Below the pieces are notes generated by a model. It was not told the DNA's origin, searched no databases, and was given only the letters and a program-made list of their open reading frames with translations. DNA of 64,000 bases from Streptomyces sp. NBC_01237 (GTDB lineage Bacteria > Actinomycetota > Actinomycetes > Streptomycetales > Streptomycetaceae), in the NCBI RefSeq assembly GCF_035917275.1, contig NZ_CP108508.1, positions 4,960,001 to 5,024,000 on the forward strand, read 5' to 3'. Below, one piece after another: positions 33,109 through 40,568 of the stretch. The position numbers and the translations under genes are program-made. The number at the start of each line of letters is the position of its first letter. The first letter of the stretch is position 1.

Positions 33109-33143
33109 AAGGACCAGGTCAGACACCCTCTGACCTGGTCCTT
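33109..33143 (+). terminator. Original chromosomal tRNA-Thr terminator
   Basis: A 15-bp stem (AAGGACCAGGTCAGA and its complement) with a 5-nt loop, running into CCTTTTCC. It lies just outside the right att copy, where the tRNA terminator would have been before integration. It resembles the element-borne hairpin at 23110 around a shared CAGGTCAGA / TCTGACCTG core. Confidence 0.85.
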
Positions 33144-33670
33144 TTCCGTTCCGTGCCCTTGAGTGCGAAGGGGCGGCGGAGGCGACGGTGCCAGGGGTGG
33201 CCGTTCGGGAGCCGAGTGGAACCGCCGTGGTCGGGGCTCCGTACGCGATCGATCCGGGCGGTGGGCCTGCTCACGTGCGGCTCGGCGGTCGCCGGGGGCC
33301 CAAGTGCTGTCCCGGGGTGCGGGGTGCGCGGATCCGCGGGGGATCGGCCGTGCTCGGGGATTCGGTGCGTGCCGGAGTTCCGGGTCGGCGGGGAGAAGGC
33401 GTTGGGTCACGGCGAAATGGGCGTGATTCGCCACCGGGTCGGCTCCGGATGCGAAGCCTTTCCCTGGATCGCTCGGAAATGCGCGAACGGACCGGGTTCG
33501 GATTCCGGTGTGATGAAGTCGCCTTCGCCCTTCCGGGAACAGCGTGCGATGGACGTATGGCGCGCGGCCCCATGAACTGGCTCTTGTCCTACCGAAATTC
33601 TATTCATCCCAACGAGTGCACCGAATTCAGAAGGGCGGTGGAAGGCCCATAAGAATGGTGGAGCCTCCCG
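33144..33670. other. Non-coding stretch right of the element
   Basis: About 530 bp with no supportable gene. Open frames on either strand have no family resemblance and poor starts. The last 150 bp (33540-33670) are less GC-rich and probably hold the promoter of the next gene. Confidence 0.5.
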
Positions 33671-35059
33671 TTGTTGCAGTCGTTGGAGATGCTGTTGACC
33701 AGTTATGACATGCCCGCCCACGACCACAACGCCTCGTCCCGGGCTCCGGCTCCGGGATTGTTCCGCGGTCCGGGGGACGCGGCGAGTTTCGCGCCCGCCG
33801 CGCTCGGATACGCCCTCTTCGCCACCCGCTGGCTCCAGGCCCCGCTGTATTTCGGACTCGTCGCCGCGCAGGGCGTCTATGTCTACAAGTTCTTCAACGA
33901 GCTGTGGAAATTAATCGGTCATGTCATCAACGGTTACGCGGACGAGACGTATGTCATGCTCGCCGTCCTCAAACTGGTCGACGTCGTGATGATCGCCAAT
34001 CTGCTGATCATGACGATCGTCGGCGGCTACGAGACCTTCGTCTCGCGCATCAATCTCCAGGGTCATCGAGATCAGCCGGAATGGCTCTCGCACGTCAACT
34101 CGAACGTGCTCAAGGTCAAGCTCGCCACCGCCATCGTGGGTATTTCGTCCGTACATCTGCTTCAGATGTTCGTCGATGTGCACCACACTTCCCGGCACGC
34201 GCTGCTGTGGGGGACCGTGATCCACATGGCCTTCATCCTGTCCGCCGCGATTCTGGCCTATATGTCGGGCCCCATGCTGGAGTCGCGGAAGGGCGGTCAT
34301 GGGGACGGTGGGGGCGGTGGCCATGCGGAGGGTCACGGGGGAGGGAATCCGCAGCTGATCCCGAAGCAGTCCGGCGGGACGCACGGCGAGGTCACGTCGG
34401 TGGGGCGGGCGGTGCCTTCCGCGTCGGCGGCGATGCCGGCCGCCTCGCGTGGAGGTTCGGGCGCCGATTCCCGTATCCGCGCCGCGGGCTTCCCCGCCCC
34501 CAAGACCCTGGAGGACTTCGACCACGACTTCGTCAGGTCGCTCGACCGGGAGGCGGTGGACACGCTCGGGAAGCTGGACTTCATCACCGCCAAGGAGAAC
34601 GTGGTGCTCCTCGGTCCGCCCGGCACCGGCAAGACCCACCTCGCCGTCGCCTTCGGTACGCGCGCCTGCCAGGCCGGCCACCAGGTGCTGTTCGCCACCG
34701 CCGCCGAATGGGCCGCCCGGCTCGCCGACGCCAAGGCCGCGGGCCGCCTCACCAAGGAACTGGCCCTGCTGGACCGGTACCCCCTGCTGATCGTCGACGC
34801 GCTGGGCTGCTTCCCTCTGGAGGCCGAAGAGGCCCAGCTCCTCTCCCGACTCGTGGCGCACCGCTACGAGCGCGGCTCGCTGGTCGTCACCAGCGACAAG
34901 CCCCTGAGCGGCTGGGACCTCGTCCTCGGCGACGCCGCGGTGGCCTCGGCCGTGATCGACCGCCTCGTCCACCACTGCGAGATCATCGGCGTCGAGGGGG
35001 ACAACTACCGGATGCGCGACCACGGCGGCTTCGGTTTCGCGTCCTCGGCCGCCCGCTGA
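33671..35059 (+). CDS. YqhA-type membrane domain fused to an IstB-like AAA+ ATPase
   Basis: A 462-residue fusion. Residues ~45-205 match the YqhA/UPF0114 membrane family (RWLQAPLYFGLVAAQGVYVYKF, VMLAVLKLVDVVMIANLLIMTIVGGYETFVSRI, EWLSHVNSNVLKVKLATAIVGISSVHLLQMF), with 3-4 membrane spans. A Gly/His-rich linker (~209-228) follows. Residues ~265-455 match IstB/DnaC-like ATPases: Walker A GPPGTGKTH (315-323), LLIVDALGCFPLEAEEAQLL, then RYERGSLVVTSDKPLSGWD. The usual Walker B Asp-Glu is Asp376-Ala, and sensor-1 TSN is TSD, so hydrolysis may be impaired. A TTA codon lies at 33911 (residue 81). The start is TTG 33671 with GGAG at 8 nt; ATG 33710 is an alternative. No IS21 partner is nearby. Confidence 0.85.
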   Translation: MLQSLEMLLTSYDMPAHDHNASSRAPAPGLFRGPGDAASFAPAALGYALFATRWLQAPLYFGLVAAQGVYVYKFFNELWKLIGHVINGYADETYVMLAVLKLVDVVMIANLLIMTIVGGYETFVSRINLQGHRDQPEWLSHVNSNVLKVKLATAIVGISSVHLLQMFVDVHHTSRHALLWGTVIHMAFILSAAILAYMSGPMLESRKGGHGDGGGGGHAEGHGGGNPQLIPKQSGGTHGEVTSVGRAVPSASAAMPAASRGGSGADSRIRAAGFPAPKTLEDFDHDFVRSLDREAVDTLGKLDFITAKENVVLLGPPGTGKTHLAVAFGTRACQAGHQVLFATAAEWAARLADAKAAGRLTKELALLDRYPLLIVDALGCFPLEAEEAQLLSRLVAHRYERGSLVVTSDKPLSGWDLVLGDAAVASAVIDRLVHHCEIIGVEGDNYRMRDHGGFGFASSAAR

Positions 35060-35098
35060 GGGCTGTCCCCTCCGAGCCGGGATCTGCCGCGGTCCGCC

Positions 35099-35593
35099 TC
35101 ACCCGTCGAGGAACTCCGCGCACCGGTACGGGCCCAGCGTGGTTCCTTCGGAGGGGCGCAGCGTGACCTCGACGTCGTCGGTCCGCACCTTCGGGTCGAT
35201 GACGGACTGGGCACGCGCCAGGGTGCACACCAGCTGGCCGGTGCCCTGGTCGCGGCCCGTCGCCGTGTAGGCGCCGTCGATGCGCACCGTGACGCGGGTG
35301 CCCGTTCCGGTGGCCCGGTAGCCGCCCAGCTGGACGAGCGAGGTGAGGCCGTCGCGCTGTTCGGCGGGCGGGGGACCCTGGGCGAGGTACTTGATCACCG
35401 TGTTGAGGTCCTCGACCTCTACGTCGATCAGGGGCACCCCGCGCAGCCCGGCGGCGGAGGCGTAGTACAGCCGGATGCCGCGCGTCAGTCCGGACGCGGG
35501 CTCGCCCGCGCCTATCACTCCGGTCGGCTGGACGCCGCAGCCCATGAGGGCGGCCCCCAGCACGGCGGCCACGACCCCCTGCCGGACCTTCAT
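35099..35593 (-). CDS. GerM-like lipoprotein of the two-component operon
   Basis: A 164-residue lipoprotein with signal peptide VRQGVVAAVLGAALMGCGVQ (acylated Cys at about 19). The mature part resembles a GerMN-type domain as in LpqB: RLYYASAAGLRGVPLIDVEVEDLNTVIKYLAQGPPPAEQRDGLTSLV. It is the third gene of a regulator-kinase-lipoprotein operon and overlaps the kinase stop by ATGA. By analogy with MtrAB-LpqB and CseA systems it probably tunes the sensor from outside the membrane; that is inference. It contains two further Cys (near LVCTLA and YRCAEF) that may pair. Confidence 0.8.
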   Translation of the reverse strand: MKVRQGVVAAVLGAALMGCGVQPTGVIGAGEPASGLTRGIRLYYASAAGLRGVPLIDVEVEDLNTVIKYLAQGPPPAEQRDGLTSLVQLGGYRATGTGTRVTVRIDGAYTATGRDQGTGQLVCTLARAQSVIDPKVRTDDVEVTLRPSEGTTLGPYRCAEFLDG

Positions 35594-37113
35594 TCCGGGC
35601 ACTCCGGGCTCCCTTCGGTACGTCGCAGGGGCAGCCGCAGCGTGAACACCGCCCCGCCCTCGGGGCCCGCGGTCACATCGATCGTGCCGCCGTGCAGCCG
35701 GGCGTTCTCCAGTGCGATCGCCGTGCCGAGACCGCTGCCCTGGCCGCTGTCGTCGGCCGCGCCACGGGTGCGGGCCGCGTCCGCCTTGTAGAAGCGGTCG
35801 AAGACCCGCTCCCGGGCCTCCGGCGGCAGCCCCGGACCGTGGTCGGCGACCTCCAGCGTCACCCACTCCCCGTCCGCCGCGAGGGCCGTCCCGAGGGTCA
35901 CGGTGACCGGCGGGGCCCCGTGCCGCAGCGCGTTGCCCACCAGGTTCGCGGCGATCACGTCGATGCGGCGCCGGTCGACCACCGCCCGTACGCCCTCGGG
36001 GAGGTGCGTCCGTACCCGGTCCGTCCAGCCGCGCAGCGCCAGCGACGCGCGTACGGTGTCGGCGAGGTCCGTCCCGGCCGCGTTCAGCCGTACCGCCTTG
36101 GCGTCGAAGCGGGAGATCTCCATCAGGTCCTCGACCAGCCGGGACAGCCGGGCCGTCTCCGCGCCGACGGTACGGGCCGCCCGCGCCGCGTCCGGCGGCA
36201 GCTGGTCGGCGTCCTCGTCCAGGACGGTCGCCACCATCGTCATCGCCGCGAGGGGCGTGCGCAGTTCGTGCGACACGTCCGCGACGAAGCGGCGCGCCTT
36301 CGCCTCCTGCTCGCGCAGTTCCGCGTCGGAGTGCTGGAGCGCGTCGGCGGTCTCGTTGAACGTCCTCGCCAGTTCGGCCAGTTCGTCGTGGCCGGAGACG
36401 GCGACCCGGCTGCCGAGGTCTCCGGAGGCGAGTTCACGGGTCGCGCGGCCCAGCTTCCGTACCGGACGGAGGACGGTTCTCGCGGCCAGCAGCGCCAGCA
36501 CGGCGGCCAGCAGCACCACCGGCGCGATGCCGTCGCGCACGGAGTCGAGCAGGGCGGCCGTGTCGTCGCGCTCGGCCCGCAGGTCGGAAATCGCGAAGAC
36601 CTCCAGGCCGGAGGCGCTGCGGTCGCCGTCGGCGAACGTGACGGGCGTGCCGACGACCAGGTAGGGCTCGCCCCGCCAGACCACCCGCTGGAACTCGGCG
36701 TCGTCGCCGGTCATGACGGCGGTGCGCAGTTCGGTGGTGATCCGTCCCTCCGTATCGGCGAGCGAGTCGGAGACCGCGACGAGGTCCTGGTAGTGGGCGA
36801 CCACGATCTTCCCGCCGATGCCCTCCGACACCTGCGCCGTGAACCGGGACAGCGACCGCTGGTCGGGCGGTACGTCGAAGTCGGCGGCCACCGTGCCGAC
36901 CCGTTCCCGGAAGTCGTTCACGGTCGCGTTCTGGGCGCGCTGGAGAACGGCGGTGCGGGCTTCCCGGTAGGCGAGGGCGGTCGCGGTCACCGCGCTGATC
37001 AGGGCGACGACGACGAACGCGACGACGAGCCGGCTGCGCAGCCCGACGAGGAGCCGCAGGGAGCGCCGCGCCGAAGCGGCACCGTACGTGCCTCCCTCGT
37101 CCCTCCGGGTCAC
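35590..37113 (-). CDS. Envelope sensor histidine kinase
   Basis: A 507-residue kinase of the MtrB/CseC type. Membrane spans at about 27-50 (LVVAFVVVALISAVTATALAYR) and 210-235 (IAPVVLLAAVLALLAA) flank an extracytoplasmic sensor of about 160 residues. HAMP follows (LRPVRKLGRATRELASGDLGSRVAVSGHDELAELARTFN), then HisKA with VSHELRTPLAAM. The ATPase domain has NLVGNALRHG, VADHGPGLP, ERVFDRFYKADAAR and GSGLGTAIALENARLHGG. The GTG start at 37113 overlaps the regulator stop. The operon is divergent from a MacAB-like export operon, so cell-envelope or antimicrobial stress is the likely signal. Confidence 0.93.
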   Translation of the reverse strand: MTRRDEGGTYGAASARRSLRLLVGLRSRLVVAFVVVALISAVTATALAYREARTAVLQRAQNATVNDFRERVGTVAADFDVPPDQRSLSRFTAQVSEGIGGKIVVAHYQDLVAVSDSLADTEGRITTELRTAVMTGDDAEFQRVVWRGEPYLVVGTPVTFADGDRSASGLEVFAISDLRAERDDTAALLDSVRDGIAPVVLLAAVLALLAARTVLRPVRKLGRATRELASGDLGSRVAVSGHDELAELARTFNETADALQHSDAELREQEAKARRFVADVSHELRTPLAAMTMVATVLDEDADQLPPDAARAARTVGAETARLSRLVEDLMEISRFDAKAVRLNAAGTDLADTVRASLALRGWTDRVRTHLPEGVRAVVDRRRIDVIAANLVGNALRHGAPPVTVTLGTALAADGEWVTLEVADHGPGLPPEARERVFDRFYKADAARTRGAADDSGQGSGLGTAIALENARLHGGTIDVTAGPEGGAVFTLRLPLRRTEGSPECPE

Positions 37114-37820
37114 AGCGGCCCGAAGCGGTAGCCGAAGCCCCGCACCGTCTGTACGTAACGCGGCTTCGCCGGTACGTCCTCCAGCTTGGCCCGCAGCCGG
37201 CCGACCGCCGCGTCCACCAGCCGGGAGTCGCCCAGGAAGCTGTGGTCCCAGACGGATTCGAGGAGCTGTTCGCGGCTGAGGACCCGGCCGGGGCAGGCCG
37301 ACAGCTCCAGCAGCAGCCGCAGTTCGGTGGGCGGCAGCGGGACCGGTGTGCCGTTCTTGGTGACGGTCAGGCCGGCGCGGTCGATGAGCAGGCCCCCGAG
37401 GCCGGGCGGGCCGCCCGCCTGCGCGGGTGAGGACCCGGAGGGCGACGGTTCCGCGCGTCGCAGCGCGGCCCGGATGCGGGCCTCCAGCACGGGCGCGGTC
37501 ACCGGTTTGACGACGTAGTCGTCGGCGCCCGCCTCCAGGCCCGTCACGATGTCGGAGTCGTCGCCGCGTGCGGTCAGCATGATGACCGGCAGGGTCGCGG
37601 AGCGGGCACGGATGCGGCGGCACACCTCGAAGCCGTCCATGCCGGGCAGCATCAGGTCCAGTACGGCCAGTTCGACCCGCGCACCCTGCTCCCCGGCGAG
37701 CAGGGCGAGGGCCTGTTCGCCGGTGGCGGCGGTGTCCACGCCGTACCCGTGCCGGCGCAGCACGAGCTCCATTCCGTCCCGTACGGACGCGTCGTCCTCG
37801 ATGAGCAGCACATGCGGCAT
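37110..37820 (-). CDS. OmpR-family response regulator
   Basis: A 236-residue regulator. The receiver has IEDDASVRDG and Asp55 in ELAVLDLMLPGMDGFEV, with MLTARGD and DDYVVKP completing the active site. The C-terminal winged helix includes LPPTELRLLLELSACPGRVLSREQLLESVWDHSFLGDSRLVDAAVGRLRAKLEDVPAKPRYVQTVRGFGYRFGPL. The start was taken as ATG 37820 (MPHVLLIEDD); an upstream in-frame ATG at about 37838 is possible, with no clear RBS for either. It faces the lipoprotein-ABC operon across about 125 bp and is likely its activator. Confidence 0.93.
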   Translation of the reverse strand: MPHVLLIEDDASVRDGMELVLRRHGYGVDTAATGEQALALLAGEQGARVELAVLDLMLPGMDGFEVCRRIRARSATLPVIMLTARGDDSDIVTGLEAGADDYVVKPVTAPVLEARIRAALRRAEPSPSGSSPAQAGGPPGLGGLLIDRAGLTVTKNGTPVPLPPTELRLLLELSACPGRVLSREQLLESVWDHSFLGDSRLVDAAVGRLRAKLEDVPAKPRYVQTVRGFGYRFGPL

Positions 37821-37945
37821 GGGGCCGATTATGGGCATGCCGGGACCGGGTCCGCCTGCTTCGTACGGGATGGATCCGCAGGTCGGGGGCATTGTTACGT
37901 TCCCATCATGTGGCCATGGACCCGTCATCATCCGCGACGGCGAAC

Positions 37946-38626
37946 GTGAAGCGCATGAGCTTCCTCAGGACCGATTCCCGTGCCGCCAGCCGGCTCCGCG
38001 CCACCGCCCGGCTCCGTGTGGCCACCCTGGTGGCCGTGCCCGTACTCGCCTTCTCCGTCGCCTGCGGTGGTGGTGCGGACAGCGCCGACGGAGCGAAGAA
38101 GGACGACGCGATCGCCGACGTACCGGACGCCCCGGCCGGGAGCACCGCGAAGAGCGGGAGCTCGCCGAGCGCCAAGCCCGCGGCCAAGAGCGCCTTCTAC
38201 GACGCCCAGATGACGTACGTCCAGTGCATGCGCGTCAAGGGCGGCTACAAGGACTTCCCCGACCCCAAGCTCAGCGGATACCTCGACTGGTCCAAGATCA
38301 ACGAGATCGCCTCCCGGCCCGGCAGCAACGACGCCTTCAAGGGGGGCAAGAACCGCGCCTGCGTCCCCGAGCTGCTGGCCGCGTCGGACGCCGCGCCCAA
38401 GGTCGACCAGCAGAAGGCCTACGAGTCGATGCTGGCGCACGCCCAGTGCATGCGGGACAACGGGGTCTCCAAGTTCACCAACCCGACGATGTCCGGCGGC
38501 CAGGCGATCCCCGGCGGCGACCCGACCCCGGGCTCCCCGTCCATCGACCAGGAGTCGCCGTCGTACAAGCAGGCCCGCAAGGCGTGCGAGTCGAAGCTGC
38601 TCGAAGGTCTGGACGGCATGCAGTGA
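37946..38626 (+). CDS. Lipoprotein with duplicated QCMR motif
   Basis: About 226 residues. A twin-basic N-terminus and hydrophobic stretch (RVATLVAVPVLAFSVACGG) end at a lipobox Cys. The mature protein contains two copies of a motif: TYVQCMRVKGGYKDFPDPKL (around 75-95) and AHAQCMRDNGVSKFTNPTM (around 150-170), each followed later by a Cys (NRACVPELL, RKACESKLL), so two disulphides are likely. Similar secreted proteins often precede MacA-MacB genes in actinobacteria. The start is uncertain (ATG 37916, GTG 37946 or ATG 37955); GTG 37946 gives the best signal peptide. The stop overlaps the next GTG. Confidence 0.8.
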   Translation: MKRMSFLRTDSRAASRLRATARLRVATLVAVPVLAFSVACGGGADSADGAKKDDAIADVPDAPAGSTAKSGSSPSAKPAAKSAFYDAQMTYVQCMRVKGGYKDFPDPKLSGYLDWSKINEIASRPGSNDAFKGGKNRACVPELLAASDAAPKVDQQKAYESMLAHAQCMRDNGVSKFTNPTMSGGQAIPGGDPTPGSPSIDQESPSYKQARKACESKLLEGLDGMQ

Positions 38627-39702
38627 AGCGCCGCGCGGCCTTCCTCGCGCTGGGCGCGCTGACCGTCGCCGCCGCCGTCACCGGGGGAGTCCTGTTCCTC
38701 GGCGGCGGTGACGACGCGGGTGCCTCCGGCAGGGGCGGCGACCTGCCGCCCGCCACCACGGCCGTCGTGCGCACCGACCTCGTGCAGTCCAGGACGGTCG
38801 ACGGCAAACTCGACTTCGCGCAGCGCCGCGTCGTCAAGTCCGCCGTCGAGGGCACCGTCACGGTGGCCGCTTCCGAAGGGCGGACGCTGACCAGGGGACA
38901 GGCGCTGTACGAACTGAACGACAAGCCCGTCACGCTCCTCTACGGGCCGGTCCCGATGTTCCGCGAGATGAAGGTGGGCGACCGGGGCAGCGACGTACTC
39001 CAACTGGAGCGCAATCTGCGTGACTTGGGGTACGGGGCCGGGGTGTACGTCGACGTCCGGTACGACGAGGGCACCGCGGCCGCCGTCGAGCGGTGGCAGA
39101 AGTCCCTGAACCGTGACGGCACCGGCAGGGTCGGCAAGGGCGATGTCGTCTTCCAGCCCGGCCAGGTCAAGGTGGCCGCCGCCGACGCCGCGCTCGCCGA
39201 CTCGGTCGGCCCCGGTGACGCGGTCCTGACGATCGCCTCCACCAAACCCGTCGTCAGGGCGGAACTGGAGCAGACCGACGGCGCGCTCACATCGAGCGGC
39301 ACCAAGGTCGACGTCATCCTGCCGAGCGGGAGGACCGCGCCCGGCCGGGTCGCCGGGACGGTGCGCCCGGAGGAGCCGGCCGCCGGGGGCGGTGCGGCCG
39401 CCCAGGAGGGCATCACCGTCGAGGTCGTCCTGAACGGCGGGGCGGACGCCGTGTCCGGCGAGGACGTCAAGGCGCCCTTGAGCGTGAAGTTCGTCAGCGA
39501 GGCGCGCAGGGGGGTCCTCGCGGTCCCCGTCGAGGCGGTCGTCGCCCTGCGCGGCGAGAGGGGCGGCTACGGCCTCCAGGTCGTCCGGGGCACCACCTCG
39601 ACGATGGTGCGGGTGGAGACCGGGATGACCGCCGACGGGCTGATCGAGGTCAGCGGCCCGGAGCTGCGTGAGGGCATGAAGGTCGGGGTGGCGAAGTCAT
39701 GA
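38623..39702 (+). CDS. MacA-like adaptor with peptidoglycan-binding domain
   Basis: A 359-residue extracytoplasmic adaptor anchored by an N-terminal membrane segment (AAFLALGALTVAAAVTGGVLFLGGG). It shows the HlyD/MacA plan: strands starting TAVVRTDLVQSRTVDGKLDF and VVKSAVEGTVTVAASEGRTLTRGQALYELNDKPV. A peptidoglycan-binding domain (MKVGDRGSDVLQLERNLRDLGYG...AAVERWQKSLN) replaces the usual coiled coil. The membrane-proximal strands EITVEVVL-type...GLIEVSGPELREGMKVGV end the protein. It couples the MacB-like permease to the wall rather than to an outer membrane. GTG start overlaps the previous stop; ATGA overlap with the ATPase. Confidence 0.87.
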   Translation: MKRRAAFLALGALTVAAAVTGGVLFLGGGDDAGASGRGGDLPPATTAVVRTDLVQSRTVDGKLDFAQRRVVKSAVEGTVTVAASEGRTLTRGQALYELNDKPVTLLYGPVPMFREMKVGDRGSDVLQLERNLRDLGYGAGVYVDVRYDEGTAAAVERWQKSLNRDGTGRVGKGDVVFQPGQVKVAAADAALADSVGPGDAVLTIASTKPVVRAELEQTDGALTSSGTKVDVILPSGRTAPGRVAGTVRPEEPAAGGGAAAQEGITVEVVLNGGADAVSGEDVKAPLSVKFVSEARRGVLAVPVEAVVALRGERGGYGLQVVRGTTSTMVRVETGMTADGLIEVSGPELREGMKVGVAKS

Positions 39703-40568
39703 CACTACCGGCGGACCCGGTGATCGAACTGCGGGATGTCACCAAGTCCTACCCCGGTGGCGTCCATGCCCTGCGCGGGGTGGACCTCACCGTCGGAGCG
39801 GGCGAACTGGTCGCCGTCGTCGGCCCGTCCGGCTCCGGCAAGTCCACGATGCTCAACGTCATGGGCACCCTGGACAGACCCACCACGGGAACCGTCCGGA
39901 TCGCCGGGTACGACGTCTCCGAACTCTCCGACTCCCGGCTCTCCGCACTGCGCGCCCGCCACATCGGCTTCGTGTTCCAGCACTTCCACCTGGCGGCGGG
40001 ACGCGACGCGGTGGACAACGTCGCGGACGGGCTGCTCTACGCGGGCGTCCCGCTGAAGGAACGCCGGGCCCGTGCCCGGGACGCGCTGGCCAAGGTGCGA
40101 CTTGACCACCGCTGCTCGCACACGCCGAGCGAGCTGTCCGGCGGCGAGAAGCAGCGCGTGGCCATCGCCCGCGCCCTGGTGGGGAACCCCCGGCTGCTGC
40201 TGGCGGACGAACCGACCGGGGCGCTGGACACGGCGTCCGGCGAGATCGTCATGGAGCTGCTGCGCGAGCTGAACGCGTCCGGCACCACCATCTGCGTGAT
40301 CACCCACGACAGCGGGATCGCGGACTCGCTGCCGCGCCGGGTCCGGTTCAAGGACGGCGAGATCGTCGCGGACGCCCGTACCGGAAGGCGCGCCGGCGCG
40401 CCTCCCGGTGTGCGACCCGGTACGGACCCAGGCGCGCGTCCCGATGTGCGTGCCGTCCCGGGTTCCGGTGTGCGTCCCGGTGTGCGCGCCGTTCCGGATG
40501 CCGATCTGCGCGCCGTCCCGGATTCCGGTGCGCGCGCCGTCTCCCGTACGGAGGAGGCCGGTTCATGA
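39699..40568 (+). CDS. MacB-type ABC transporter ATPase with repetitive tail
   Basis: A 289-residue ATPase of the LolD/MacB class. Walker A is GPSGSGKST, then FVFQHFHLAAGRDAVDNVADGLLYAG, signature LSGGEKQRVAIARAL, Walker B LLLADEPTGALD and H-loop ITHDSGIA. The ABC fold ends by about residue 228. The remaining ~60 residues are a low-complexity Arg/Val/Pro/Asp tail built from degenerate repeats (GVRPG, VRAVPDS, LRAVPDSGARAV), encoded by imperfect direct repeats at about 40400-40550. The tail is unusual for the class. It overlaps both neighbours by ATGA. Confidence 0.92.
   Translation: MTLPADPVIELRDVTKSYPGGVHALRGVDLTVGAGELVAVVGPSGSGKSTMLNVMGTLDRPTTGTVRIAGYDVSELSDSRLSALRARHIGFVFQHFHLAAGRDAVDNVADGLLYAGVPLKERRARARDALAKVRLDHRCSHTPSELSGGEKQRVAIARALVGNPRLLLADEPTGALDTASGEIVMELLRELNASGTTICVITHDSGIADSLPRRVRFKDGEIVADARTGRRAGAPPGVRPGTDPGARPDVRAVPGSGVRPGVRAVPDADLRAVPDSGARAVSRTEEAGS

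Noticed and set aside
33188..33652. Possible gene right of the element
   Set aside because: No family resemblance, Gly/Arg-rich composition and no RBS; other frames are equally open.
33671..35059. IS21 helper gene (istB) of an insertion sequence
   Set aside because: No istA partner and no terminal repeats; the ATPase is fused in frame to a YqhA domain and altered at Walker B.
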